A stretch of 64,000 bases of DNA from UBA1941 sp046329575 (GTDB taxonomy: Bacteria; Bacteroidota; Bacteroidia; Chitinophagales; LD1), in assembly GCA_046329575.1 (NCBI GenBank), contig JAXLUJ010000007.1:206705-270704 (forward strand), given 5' to 3'. This document shows positions 57,376-64,000 of this stretch, piece after piece. Position 1 is the first letter of the stretch, and every line of letters starts with the position of its first letter. Both the position numbers and the translations under genes were made by a program. A model generated the notes under the pieces. That model ran no database searches and had not been told where the DNA came from. It saw nothing but the letters and a program-made list of their open reading frames with translations.

Positions 57376-58074
57376 ATGAAAAAAATATTGGCCATCACGG
57401 CGCTTTGTTTAGCGCTTTTTACCGCAAACGCACAGGTGGATTCTTTTCGCGTGCCGCTGGCGAATAAAAAAACGCTGAAGATCGTTCCGAAAGACCGCAT
57501 CGTTCTCGATTTTTTAGGCACGAACTGGATGCATCATGAGTCCGGTTTCAAAACGCGTTGGTATTCCCGCGGGTTTAATGCCTACTTCATGTACGATTTT
57601 CGCATTAAAAAATCGCGGGTCAGCTTTGCGCCGGGCATAGGCGTAGGTTGTGTGAACGTGTACACTAACTCGCAACTCACCGATTCCTCCGGCTCGGGCG
57701 CGAAGTTCACGCCTTTGGCCAATTACTCGAACTACAAAGTGAACAAGGTTTCGCTTACTTACATTGATATTCCGCTGGAACTCCGCATTCGCACCAACCG
57801 CGATAAACTCGACCAATGCTGGAAGTTTAATGTGGGTTTTAAGGTGGGTATTCGCGTAGATGCGCACACCAAGCAGGTAACCAAAACGCCTAACGAGAAC
57901 ATCAAATTGCGCCCCTTCCCCGATTTTAATTTGTTCCGGATGGGGCCAACGCTCCGCATTGGGTACAGCAGTTTCAATCTCACCGCCTACTATGGCGTTT
58001 TGGGCGTTTTCAAAAACGGCCGCGGCCCCGATATGCACGAATTTGCAGTGGGCATTTCGTTTAACGGATTATAA
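57376..58074 (+). CDS. PorT-like outer-membrane beta-barrel protein
   Basis: 232 residues from the ATG at 57376 with a signal peptide ending TANAQ (19). The mature part is beta-rich with ESGFKTRWYSRGFNAYFMYD and a C-terminal FAVGISFNGL strand. It fits the small outer-membrane beta-barrel class of Bacteroidota. No specific function visible. The 251-bp gap before it (57125-57375) holds divergent promoters and nothing else I recognise. Confidence 0.75.
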   Translation: MKKILAITALCLALFTANAQVDSFRVPLANKKTLKIVPKDRIVLDFLGTNWMHHESGFKTRWYSRGFNAYFMYDFRIKKSRVSFAPGIGVGCVNVYTNSQLTDSSGSGAKFTPLANYSNYKVNKVSLTYIDIPLELRIRTNRDKLDQCWKFNVGFKVGIRVDAHTKQVTKTPNENIKLRPFPDFNLFRMGPTLRIGYSSFNLTAYYGVLGVFKNGRGPDMHEFAVGISFNGL

Positions 58075-58109
58075 TTTCATTTTCAGAGCTGCCTCGGATA
58101 TTGCTGGCG

Positions 58110-58323
58110 ATTATTAAAATGATAATTGCGAAAACTGCGGTTTTCTTTCTTTTTTTAATTGTTTTTTGGGCGGCTAACGGGCTTTCCATGGCTCCGCTAT
58201 CGCTGCGGTGCTACAGTCGTTCCTCCTTCCGCACTGCTCCTTTCAGTCGCACCATTCCAATCCCGGCCGCGCGCCTGGCCGTTCTTAGATACCTTATTTT
58301 AGGAAATTATTAAAATGATAATT
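58110..58323. repeat. 18-bp direct repeats around a 178-bp GC-rich segment
   Basis: ATTATTAAAATGATAATT occurs at 58110-58127 and again at 58306-58323. The segment between (58128-58305) changes composition, with a GC-rich core (CGCTGCGGTGCTACAG, CCCGGCCGCGCGCC) in AT-rich surroundings. The arrangement is what an insertion with target duplication or a recombination between repeats would leave. It encodes no transposase and its ends do not form a clear inverted repeat. Confidence 0.65.
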
Positions 58324-58458
58324 TTTAATCAGTTAAAAATTTACATCTCGTGAATCTTTTATAAAGTTGTGAAACATAGTCAGGCATTGCGTTTGGGCGG
58401 ATGTTTGAGCTTTTTTAAATATATAAAAAGGAAATATGTTTTAGAAATACGTTATTAA

Positions 58459-58490
58459 TTTGATAATTAACGAAGTGCGCTTTATATTCG
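58459..58490 (+). promoter_or_regulatory. Bacteroidota-type promoter for the leader and the S74 gene cluster
   Basis: TTTG at 58459-58462 and TATATTCG at 58483-58490 (one change from TAnnTTTG) are 20 nt apart, the usual distance. Transcription would begin at about 58495-58497, giving a leader of about 288 nt before the ATG at 58784. Confidence 0.6.
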
Positions 58491-58494
58491 GATA

Positions 58495-58783
58495 ATGAAA
58501 CCATCACCGCCTATGAAAATCGAAGTCTATAAAGGAAATAGCCCTGTGCGCTAACACAGGACCGGAGCTGCAGGGCCTGGCGGGCCTACTGCAAGCCCTT
58601 ATCTAAACATTTTAAAACCAAACCGCCGCGAAAGAGCAATACGAAGTGACGATTAGTAAAAGTACTAATTCTCGCAGGTACGGCTGGAACCAAATCCTGG
58701 CCAAAGCGCGGTTGCCGAAAAGCGAATAGAGTAGGCGTTGTAAAGGAGTTGCCGAAAATCCTTAAAGAGTAGGCGCTAAAATC
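58495..58783 (+). promoter_or_regulatory. Hairpin-rich 5' leader of the S74 protein gene, possible structured RNA
   Basis: Non-coding sequence between the promoter and the S74 gene. Hairpins are: CCTGTG/CACAGG at 58543-58560; GCAG-GGCC/GGCC-CTGC at 58570-58592; ATTAGTA/TACTAAT with loop AAAG at 58652-58669. GCGA (58628-58631) and TCGC (58672-58675) can enclose the third. Near the end a 27-28-nt block is repeated (see next entry). A 19-codon open frame (58495-58554) begins at the predicted transcript start and stops inside the first hairpin loop. No riboswitch family recognised. Confidence 0.4.
58711..58775 (+). repeat. Two imperfect direct repeats at the end of the leader
   Basis: GTTGCCGAAAA, six or so variable bases, AGAGTAGGCG: copy one at 58711-58737, copy two at 58748-58775. 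They start 37 bp apart. The second ends 8 nt before the ATG of the S74 gene, so it covers the ribosome-binding region. Confidence 0.7.
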
Positions 58784-59485
58784 ATGAATAGAATACTAAC
58801 AATAGCATCGTTTGTTTTTTGCATCACCAACGCAATCGGGCAAGGCCAGTTTAAAATTCGCAACGATCAATACATTCAAATTGGTTATGCCACTTATAAG
58901 GCACTAACTTTTGGTCAAAGTACCGGAAGCCCTAACAATGGTAATTTCTCTATTGAGTACTGTTCGGGCTGTACCGCTACAGGCAGTGGCGGGTTGAACA
59001 TCTGGAAACCATGGCCTACCGCTTATGCCGCAAATTATCTGATGTATATCCGCGATAATGGAAATATTGGAATAGGTAACAATGGGGATGCCTCCTATAA
59101 AGTTAATGTTTCAGGGTCTGTTCGAGCCACATCTTTTGTGTCAACATCTGATGAAAGGCTTAAAACAGAAATTAAACCTATTGATCATTCATTAGATAAA
59201 TTCCTGAGTTTACCAGTTTACCAATACAAATATCGAGAGCAGGAGCCCGTGGCTGCTGATTCGGTTACAGTAAATGATGCCAAGCAAAACCAACCCTTTA
59301 GTTTTGACGATCATCTGCATATGGGGCTTATGGCACAAGATCTGGAAAAGCGCTTTCCGGATTTGGTAATCACAGATGACAAAGGATTTAAGAGTATTAA
59401 TTACGTAGAATTGGTTCCGTTATTGATCCGTGCTCTACAGGAGCAGAATCAGAAAATAGATCAACTTATTTCATCAAAAAAATAG
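58784..59485 (+). CDS. Exported tail-fibre-like protein with S74 intramolecular chaperone domain
   Basis: 233 residues with a signal peptide (to about AIGQ, 20). The N-terminal half is beta-rich and ends in NGDASYKVNVSGSVRATSF, as in short tail-fibre-like proteins. The C-terminal half is the S74 chaperone (endosialidase-type) domain: SDERLKTEIKPID at about 124-136 contains the Ser-Asp and Lys residues of the self-cleavage site, followed by HLHMGLMAQDLEKRFPDLV, and ends in a helix. In phages the domain folds the trimer and is cut off. No phage genes are around it; such chromosomal proteins occur in Bacteroidota and are probably surface or secreted. Confidence 0.82.
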   Translation: MNRILTIASFVFCITNAIGQGQFKIRNDQYIQIGYATYKALTFGQSTGSPNNGNFSIEYCSGCTATGSGGLNIWKPWPTAYAANYLMYIRDNGNIGIGNNGDASYKVNVSGSVRATSFVSTSDERLKTEIKPIDHSLDKFLSLPVYQYKYREQEPVAADSVTVNDAKQNQPFSFDDHLHMGLMAQDLEKRFPDLVITDDKGFKSINYVELVPLLIRALQEQNQKIDQLISSKK

Positions 59486-59489
59486 GGTT

Positions 59490-60416
59490 ATGAAGAAAAT
59501 AGCAATAATGCTTGCTGTGATTGCGATAAAGTTTTCGGTAAGCGCACAGTATATCAACGATACAGCCGGTTGGTGCCCGCCGGGAGCTACATGGGTGTAC
59601 CGCATGTCGCAACAAGTATATAACGGTTTTGAAATCCATACCTATGTGGGCGATACCGCCATAAATGGTGATACGGTAAAGAAAATTTTGGTAAGGCATG
59701 ACGACTTTTACCAAGGGTTAGATACCAGAATGAGAGGCGCGACTCGATCTGATTTTTACAAAATGATTGGCGATAGCTTGTTCTACTATAATCAAGGAAC
59801 TTTTGAGTTGCTTTGGACCTATTCTGACACTGCCGGCAGCGCGTTTATCTATGAACCGTCGGCTTCGTTTAATGTTTATGGCGATACCGATTTGGCCGTC
59901 CGCGATACCAATCATATTCTGAGTTTAGGATCCGATACATTTGGTAATTTGATATTTCCACATCAGCGTCGGAATCTTTTAAAGCGATGGTCTATTGGAG
60001 ATGTAATTGTTGGCATTGGTGGTATGTTAAGTCCGTATCCAAGCTCATTTCACCGATTTAATCTTGGTTATCGGGGATTGGTGTGTTACTACGATAGTAT
60101 TCGGGGATTTGTCTACCATAATTCGAGCGAAATCGGTTCGTGGGATTGTTATGGATTGGCTACATCAATTACAGAAGTCAAAACGGTTTCGGAGCCGTTT
60201 ATTGTATCACCGAATCCGTTCAGTAATGTAATTCGGATTTTAAATATTAAAGAACGCGGTGATGTTCGAGTGTATGACTTGATTGGAAACCTACTTTTTG
60301 AAAAACAAAATTTTGATGGGGAACAAATTGATCTATCTGGTCTGCAACAGGGTTTATATATTATAACCTTTAAGACAAGAACCAATTTTTTAACACAAAG
60401 AATTGAAAAACTATGA
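59490..60416 (+). CDS. Secreted protein with type A T9SS sorting domain (paralogue 1)
   Basis: 308 residues with a signal peptide (to about VSAQ, 19) and a mature N-terminus NDTAGWCPPGATWVYR. The middle has DTFGNLIFPHQRRN and SPYPSSFHRFNLGYRGLVCYYDS, each matched in the paralogue at 61674. The last 75 residues are a type A sorting domain (VSPNPFSNVIRIL, DLIGNLLF, FLTQRIEKL). Function of the body is unknown. It starts 4 bp after the S74 gene and its stop overlaps the metallopeptidase start (ATGA), so the three are one unit. Confidence 0.85.
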   Translation: MKKIAIMLAVIAIKFSVSAQYINDTAGWCPPGATWVYRMSQQVYNGFEIHTYVGDTAINGDTVKKILVRHDDFYQGLDTRMRGATRSDFYKMIGDSLFYYNQGTFELLWTYSDTAGSAFIYEPSASFNVYGDTDLAVRDTNHILSLGSDTFGNLIFPHQRRNLLKRWSIGDVIVGIGGMLSPYPSSFHRFNLGYRGLVCYYDSIRGFVYHNSSEIGSWDCYGLATSITEVKTVSEPFIVSPNPFSNVIRILNIKERGDVRVYDLIGNLLFEKQNFDGEQIDLSGLQQGLYIITFKTRTNFLTQRIEKL

Positions 60417-61564
60417 AATACTTCATAACTATATTAGGCATCATTGGATGGCTTTCTTCAATTTTTGGTCAGGCATCTATTTGCTTACCAACGTTCTCTG
60501 GTGTTATCGCAAATCGTTCAGTTGGCAGGTCGCTGAGTGATGCAAAGGTAATGCGAGTTAATATTCACTTTATGCTAAAGACAGATGGTTCTGGAAATTT
60601 CAACGAGTATACAGACGGAGACGGACGTTATTACTCTGGATATGATTTTGCCCGACAATTAATAGATGAAATGAACGGAAGGAATTCGTGGAATCAGCAA
60701 ATGAATATTCCTCCAGGAAATACAACTCCTGTAATAGCCAAGAATTTTTATTATGTGCTCGATGCATGCTACTTTTGGAGAAACGATGCCACTTACAATT
60801 TTAATACTATAGATTATGCAAATCAAGGAAAAGACAAAAGTGAGGTGATAAATGTTTTCCTTTCATCTAATCCCGGACAGAATGTAGGGGGATATGCTTC
60901 AAATCTTGACCCACTATCTAAAATAAAATATACCGAAGACCGTCAATACTGGAGTGCCTATAAAGATGTCATGACAAATGGCCTGCCGTTTGGATGGTTT
61001 ATTGGTTCAGTTGCTTCGAATACCATACATGAAATTGGTCACCTAACCGGATTGTCTCATACGGTTAAATATAACTGGTCTACACCCTGTCCAACTGGAT
61101 GTCCAAATTCTACTGCGATTGATGTTAATTGTGATGATGGTTGCAATGACACGCCGTCGGCTTGGGATATTACAAATTTAAACAATTGTACAAAGCATCC
61201 TGATTGTGGTTGGTGGGATGTAAACAATACATCCTACTGTTCGAATAATGTGATGGACTATAGTGGTCAGAATGCTTTAACTCCTTGCCAGATTGGAGTG
61301 ATTCATGGAAGTTTAGAAGGCGGGATGAAAACTTACTTACAATGCACCGCAGTAAGTACGGACCTGTCATTATGCGATATCGGATATCCGAAAGTAAGTT
61401 ACTTCGGTAAAAATGTATCGTTCGGATGTAGCGCAACAATGGCCTATTTAACCAACCAAGAGAAGATTGCCACTTATTTTTCATCAAGTATTGAACTGAT
61501 CAACTTTGAAGTTCGCAGCGACTCTGAATTCGAAGCAATTTATGCTCCTGTTTGCAGTTTTTGA
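60413..61564 (+). CDS. Exported zincin metallopeptidase (M43/cytophagalysin-like)
   Basis: 383 residues with a signal peptide (to about IFGQ, 20). The zinc site is HEIGHLTGLSH (in TIHEIGHLTGLSHT), the extended HExxHxxGxxH motif, and a Met-turn follows (NNVMDYS). Several Cys residues lie just after the zinc site (CPTGCP, NCDDGCND, CTKHPDCG). The 65 residues after the Met-turn contain more Cys. There is no recognisable type A or B sorting domain, unlike its neighbours. It should be a secreted protease. Part of the same transcript as the T9SS protein upstream. Confidence 0.85.
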   Translation: MKYFITILGIIGWLSSIFGQASICLPTFSGVIANRSVGRSLSDAKVMRVNIHFMLKTDGSGNFNEYTDGDGRYYSGYDFARQLIDEMNGRNSWNQQMNIPPGNTTPVIAKNFYYVLDACYFWRNDATYNFNTIDYANQGKDKSEVINVFLSSNPGQNVGGYASNLDPLSKIKYTEDRQYWSAYKDVMTNGLPFGWFIGSVASNTIHEIGHLTGLSHTVKYNWSTPCPTGCPNSTAIDVNCDDGCNDTPSAWDITNLNNCTKHPDCGWWDVNNTSYCSNNVMDYSGQNALTPCQIGVIHGSLEGGMKTYLQCTAVSTDLSLCDIGYPKVSYFGKNVSFGCSATMAYLTNQEKIATYFSSSIELINFEVRSDSEFEAIYAPVCSF

Positions 61565-61598
61565 GCAATAGGGAATGAATTCACTTAAGAGGCTTAAA

Positions 61599-61633
61599 CA
61601 AAACAGAATGGCGTATTTCGTCATTCTGTTTTT
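61599..61633 (+). terminator. Intrinsic terminator after the metallopeptidase gene
   Basis: ACAGAATG (61603-61610) and CATTCTGT (61622-61629) form an 8-bp stem with an 11-nt loop, followed by a short T run. It would end the S74-T9SS-peptidase transcript, so the second T9SS paralogue at 61674 needs its own promoter. Confidence 0.7.
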
Positions 61634-61673
61634 CTGTCAACACTATACTTTTACAAAAAGCTGACTGGAGATT

Positions 61674-62603
61674 ATGAGAGAAATATTAGTGATAATTGTT
61701 TTGACCATTTTTGCGATACCTGCCAACGCCCAATACACCAACGATACAGCCGGTTGGTGCCCGCCGGGAGCTACATGGGTGTACCGGCAAAATGCGCAGG
61801 CCTCAGATGCGTATATGGTAATGCAATATCAAAAAGACACTGTAATTAGTGGTGATACTGCTAAGGAAATGGCTGTTACGTATTTGGTTTACTATACAGG
61901 ACCGGCAACTCGCGTGGTTTGGGGGCATGATCTGGCCTATTACAAGTTAAAAGGAGACAGCCTTTACTACCTGAACGGCTCAATGTTTGATCTGGCTTGC
62001 ATTTTCAATCAAAATGCAGGATCAAATTTCGTATTAAATTATCGGGTGGGAACCGATATCTGTCACGACAGTTCAAAAATCCAATCGGATACGTTAACCG
62101 TATCTCAAGTGGTGAAAGATACCTTTGGGAATCTGATTTTTGAAAGGCAAAAAGTACAACCGTCTGGCAGATGGTGGGTTGGGGATATTTTGAACCATAT
62201 CGGTGGCTTAATCAGCCCTTATCCAAGTACTGCTTGTGCGACTAATCTTGGTTTCAAGGGTTTAGTATGCTATAGCGATAATATTCGAGGCTACATTTAT
62301 AGAAACAACAAAATAATTGGAAATGTAGGGACCTGTTATGATTTGGCCACCGGACTGCAGGAAGCAATAGATACCAGAACTGCCATAACGGTGTATCCAA
62401 ATCCGTGTACCGACAAGATTCAGTTAGCCGGATTCAGTGGAATAGCAAACGTATCGATAAGGGATGTAAATGGTAAAATAATAGCCACAAAGAACCTTGT
62501 TGCGGATCAAAGCTGGGATGTATCACAGTTGCCTCCGGGACTATATTTTATTTCTATAAAATCAGGGCCGAAATTCCTAACCAGTAAATTTTTGAAGATA
62601 TGA
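61674..62603 (+). CDS. Secreted protein with type A T9SS sorting domain (paralogue 2)
   Basis: 309 residues, similar in layout to the protein at 59490: signal peptide to about ANAQ, mature start NDTAGWCPPGATWVYR, VKDTFGNLIFERQ and LISPYPSTACATNLGFKGLVCY, then a type A sorting domain (VYPNPCTDKIQLA, DVNGKIIA, FLTSKFLKI). Overall identity to the first paralogue is moderate except for a 48-bp block identical in DNA. It stands after a terminator. Confidence 0.85.
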   Translation: MREILVIIVLTIFAIPANAQYTNDTAGWCPPGATWVYRQNAQASDAYMVMQYQKDTVISGDTAKEMAVTYLVYYTGPATRVVWGHDLAYYKLKGDSLYYLNGSMFDLACIFNQNAGSNFVLNYRVGTDICHDSSKIQSDTLTVSQVVKDTFGNLIFERQKVQPSGRWWVGDILNHIGGLISPYPSTACATNLGFKGLVCYSDNIRGYIYRNNKIIGNVGTCYDLATGLQEAIDTRTAITVYPNPCTDKIQLAGFSGIANVSIRDVNGKIIATKNLVADQSWDVSQLPPGLYFISIKSGPKFLTSKFLKI

Positions 62604-62620
62604 GAACGATTATTTTATCC

Positions 62621-62685
62621 TTCCGGTCGAAGTTTCAGCTGCCACCTTTTCAAATTAGCGCCCTGCGGTTCTAACTTCGACCGAA
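62621..62685. repeat. Bulged inverted repeat with 38-nt loop
   Basis: CGGTCGAAGTT (62624-62634) is the exact complement of AACTTCGACCG (62673-62683). Two further T-A pairs can form outside if C62623 bulges. There is no T run after it, so it is not a standard terminator; it lies 20 nt after the T9SS stop codon. Confidence 0.65.
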
Positions 62686-62774
62686 CCAGGCATTTAATGC
62701 TTGATAGTTTTTCATTTTGCAGCGTCCCTCACCCCGCCAATCAGCTACCAAAATGTTGGAACGCAGAGCAATAG

Positions 62775-62889
62775 CGGGGTTCGGGCCAGGCTGCTACAGG
62801 GTACGCTTCGCTTCCGTGCTCGCTCGTTCCTCGCATCGCACCGCTCGCTAAAGCTCGCGCCTTCCGCATCCTTCGCGGGTATGCCCGGC
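62775..62889 (-). repeat. GC-rich dispersed repeat, family 2, inverted copy
   Basis: On the minus strand it repeats the element at 7008-7110: GCCGGGCAT, GCGAAGGATGCGGAAGGCGC, GGTGCG, GAGCACGGAAGC, GCGTACCCTGTAGCAGCC. It differs by small insertions and a longer central part. Confidence 0.75.
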
Positions 62890-62955
62890 GGTAGCATTAA
62901 TTATTTGGCGAGGCAACGCCGGTAATTTCAATTAATAAGTTTTAAAAAACGCAGC

Positions 62956-62980
62956 CACAATTAAAAGCCATTTAATTGTG
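62956..62980. repeat. Perfect 10-bp palindrome with 5-nt loop
   Basis: CACAATTAAA, AGCCA, TTTAATTGTG. No T run follows. It may be an operator for the methyltransferase gene region or a hairpin at an element edge. Nothing else supports either reading. Confidence 0.45.
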
Positions 62981-63270
62981 ACAAAAAGTTGTGGGAATTA
63001 CGGTGTGGGTTAAAAATTATCCGGCAATTCCAAGACCCTTTAGGATTTTTATGAATTGGCTTTACGCAATGCGCCAAGCCAGCCATTGGCAAACCGATCT
63101 GGCTGTATTTCAATAGATTGAAAAAATAAACTACATAATGGCAAAACGGATATACTGCGTATATTTGGGAGTTAGGTGCAAGCGTAGTGCGACACGATAA
63201 CGATTAACGAACCGACAAAAAAAGAAATGAATTTTGTATCTTTACAACTTATAATTTATATCAAATATAT

Positions 63271-64000
63271 ATGATAGCTGAAAAGACATTAAACAGAACA
63301 TTGCACATTGCAAAATCTTCTAAAAAAGATGAGTTTTACACTCAACTATCAGACATTGAAAGTGAATTAAAACACTATACACAACACTTTAAAAACAAAG
63401 TGGTTTTCTGTAATTGTGATGACCCAAGACAAAGTAATTTTTTTAAATACTTCGCTTATAACTTTGAGAATTTAGGTTTAAAAAAACTTATTACAACTTG
63501 TTATAAAAATCAAGAAACAGATTTATTCTTTGAAGAAAAAACTGAAAAAGCAGTATTTCTTGAATATAATGGAGATTTAAATGGTAATAAAATCCCTGAC
63601 GCTGAAGAAATCGGAATAAAGCCTCTTTTTGGTGACGGTGATTTTCGTAGTAGAGAATCAATTGAACTATTAAAACAATCGGACATTGTAGTAACAAATC
63701 CACCGTTTTCTTTATTTAGAGAATACGTTGACCAATTAGTAAAATACAACAAAAAGTTTTTAATAATTGGAAACATTAATGCTATAACTTACAAAGAGAT
63801 TTTCAAATTAATCAAAGAAAATAAAGCTTGGTTAGGTATAAATATGGGAAGAGGTATTTCGGGTTTTATTGTTCCAAATGATTATGAATTATTTGGAACA
63901 GAGGCTCGTATTGATGAAGATGGAAATCGAATAGTTGCGACAAATAATTGTTTATGGTTAACAAATTTAGACACATTTAAAAGACACGAAGACATTGTTT
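63271..64000 (+). CDS. EcoRI-type adenine-specific DNA methyltransferase, 5' part
   Basis: Open from the ATG at 63271 to the right edge (243 codons). The start KTLNRTLHIAKSSKKDEFYTQ, then FCNCDDPRQSNFFKYFA, then the methyltransferase catalytic motif NPPF (residues 143-146, in VVTNPPFSLFREYVDQL), and FLIIGNINAITYKEIF are features of the EcoRI-family N6-adenine methyltransferases. It methylates adenine in a short palindrome to protect DNA; by family the target would be GAATTC or similar, but specificity needs the missing part. AT-rich codon use differs from the rest of the window, which suggests acquisition by transfer. A restriction gene may lie beyond the edge. Confidence 0.88.
   Translation, partial: MIAEKTLNRTLHIAKSSKKDEFYTQLSDIESELKHYTQHFKNKVVFCNCDDPRQSNFFKYFAYNFENLGLKKLITTCYKNQETDLFFEEKTEKAVFLEYNGDLNGNKIPDAEEIGIKPLFGDGDFRSRESIELLKQSDIVVTNPPFSLFREYVDQLVKYNKKFLIIGNINAITYKEIFKLIKENKAWLGINMGRGISGFIVPNDYELFGTEARIDEDGNRIVATNNCLWLTNLDTFKRHEDIV

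Larger units (their letters stand above)
58075..58783. other. Non-coding stretch of 709 bp: inserted segment, promoter, structured leader
   Basis: Overview of the gap. 58110-58323 is a 178-bp segment between 18-bp direct repeats, 58324-58458 is AT-rich with no feature, 58459-58490 is a promoter and 58495-58783 is a leader with hairpins and an internal direct repeat. Each is listed separately. Confidence 0.6.
62604..63270. other. Junction region of 667 bp between T9SS cluster and methyltransferase gene
   Basis: No gene seen. It contains a bulged inverted repeat (62621-62685), the inverted copy of GC-rich repeat family 2 (62775-62889), a 10-bp palindrome (62956-62980) and a short palindrome near 63150. 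From about 62900 the sequence becomes AT-rich, matching the methyltransferase gene. An open frame at 62701-62925 only reads through the repeat. Confidence 0.6.

Noticed and set aside
58495..58783. Group I or II intron in the leader
   Set aside because: I could not find a domain V or P7-like core and there is no intron-encoded protein.
62701..62925. 74-codon open frame before the methyltransferase
   Set aside because: Coincides with the GC-rich dispersed repeat; Arg/Ser/Leu-rich peptide typical of translated repeat.
63165..63185. Integron attC-like GTTAGGT near 63171
   Set aside because: It matches the GTTRRRY core, but I found no paired RYYYAAC site within about 130 bp upstream, and no integrase.
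1..64000. tRNA, rRNA, CRISPR array, transposase or integrase genes
   Set aside because: I read the gaps on both strands and saw no clear candidate, though very diverged or short elements could be missed without a covariance or profile search.

Overview
The window is chromosomal DNA of a Bacteroidota bacterium, probably of the Chitinophagales/Sphingobacteriales type. The evidence is the type IX secretion (T9SS) and gliding gene set (gldB, gldF, gldG, a porP/sprF homologue and PorT-like barrels), many secreted proteins with type A or type B T9SS C-terminal sorting domains, a czcA-czcC fusion gene, FHS-family sugar permease, RibBA, and promoter-like sequences of the Bacteroidota kind (-33 TTTG, -7 TAnnTTTG). 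Almost all of it reads as ordinary core or shell genome with dense coding on both strands.

Layout. 1-5.1 kb: end of paaD (phenylacetate degradation), a sulfatase, a YgjP-type metallopeptidase and a type B T9SS protein. 5.1-9.7 kb: membrane protein, acyltransferase, two overlapping rhomboid proteases and smpB. 9.7-12.5 kb: an efflux adaptor and TolC protein without a pump. 12.8-19.9 kb: heavy-metal efflux operon (His-rich protein, CzcA fused to an outer-membrane factor, CzcB-like lipoprotein) followed by a di-haem peroxidase lipoprotein. 19.9-20.5 kb: an array of a dispersed intergenic repeat. 20.5-31.7 kb: small membrane proteins, an NAD(P)-binding oxidoreductase, T9SS cargo, a probably frameshifted AttH/CrtC-like gene, DinB-like protein, PorP/SprF, an M28 peptidase, GldG and GldF. 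31.7-44.2 kb: JmjC-like cupin, dnaA with a clear terminator, SurA-like PPIase, sugar permease, a beta-propeller T9SS protein, an AsmA-like protein. 44.2-58.1 kb: SRPBCC protein, steroid-reductase-like enzyme, idi, gamma-carbonic anhydrase, PorT-like barrel, gldB, an exosortase with a membrane partner, thioredoxin, pyrophosphatase, LRR protein, ECF sigma factor, ribBA with two glycosyltransferases, Hsp20, a barrel protein.

58.1-64 kb is the accessory end. It has a 178-bp segment between 18-bp direct repeats, a promoter followed by a long hairpin-rich leader with an internal direct repeat, then a small cluster encoding a tail-fibre-like protein with an S74 chaperone domain, two paralogous T9SS cargo proteins that share a 48-bp identical block, and a zinc metallopeptidase between them. 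After a repeat-rich AT-rich junction the window ends inside an EcoRI-type adenine methyltransferase gene, which probably opens a restriction-modification or defence island.

I did not find tRNA or rRNA genes, CRISPR arrays, transposases or integrases. The least explained items are the structured leader at about 58496-58783, the exosortase pair without a recognisable substrate, and the junction before the methyltransferase.
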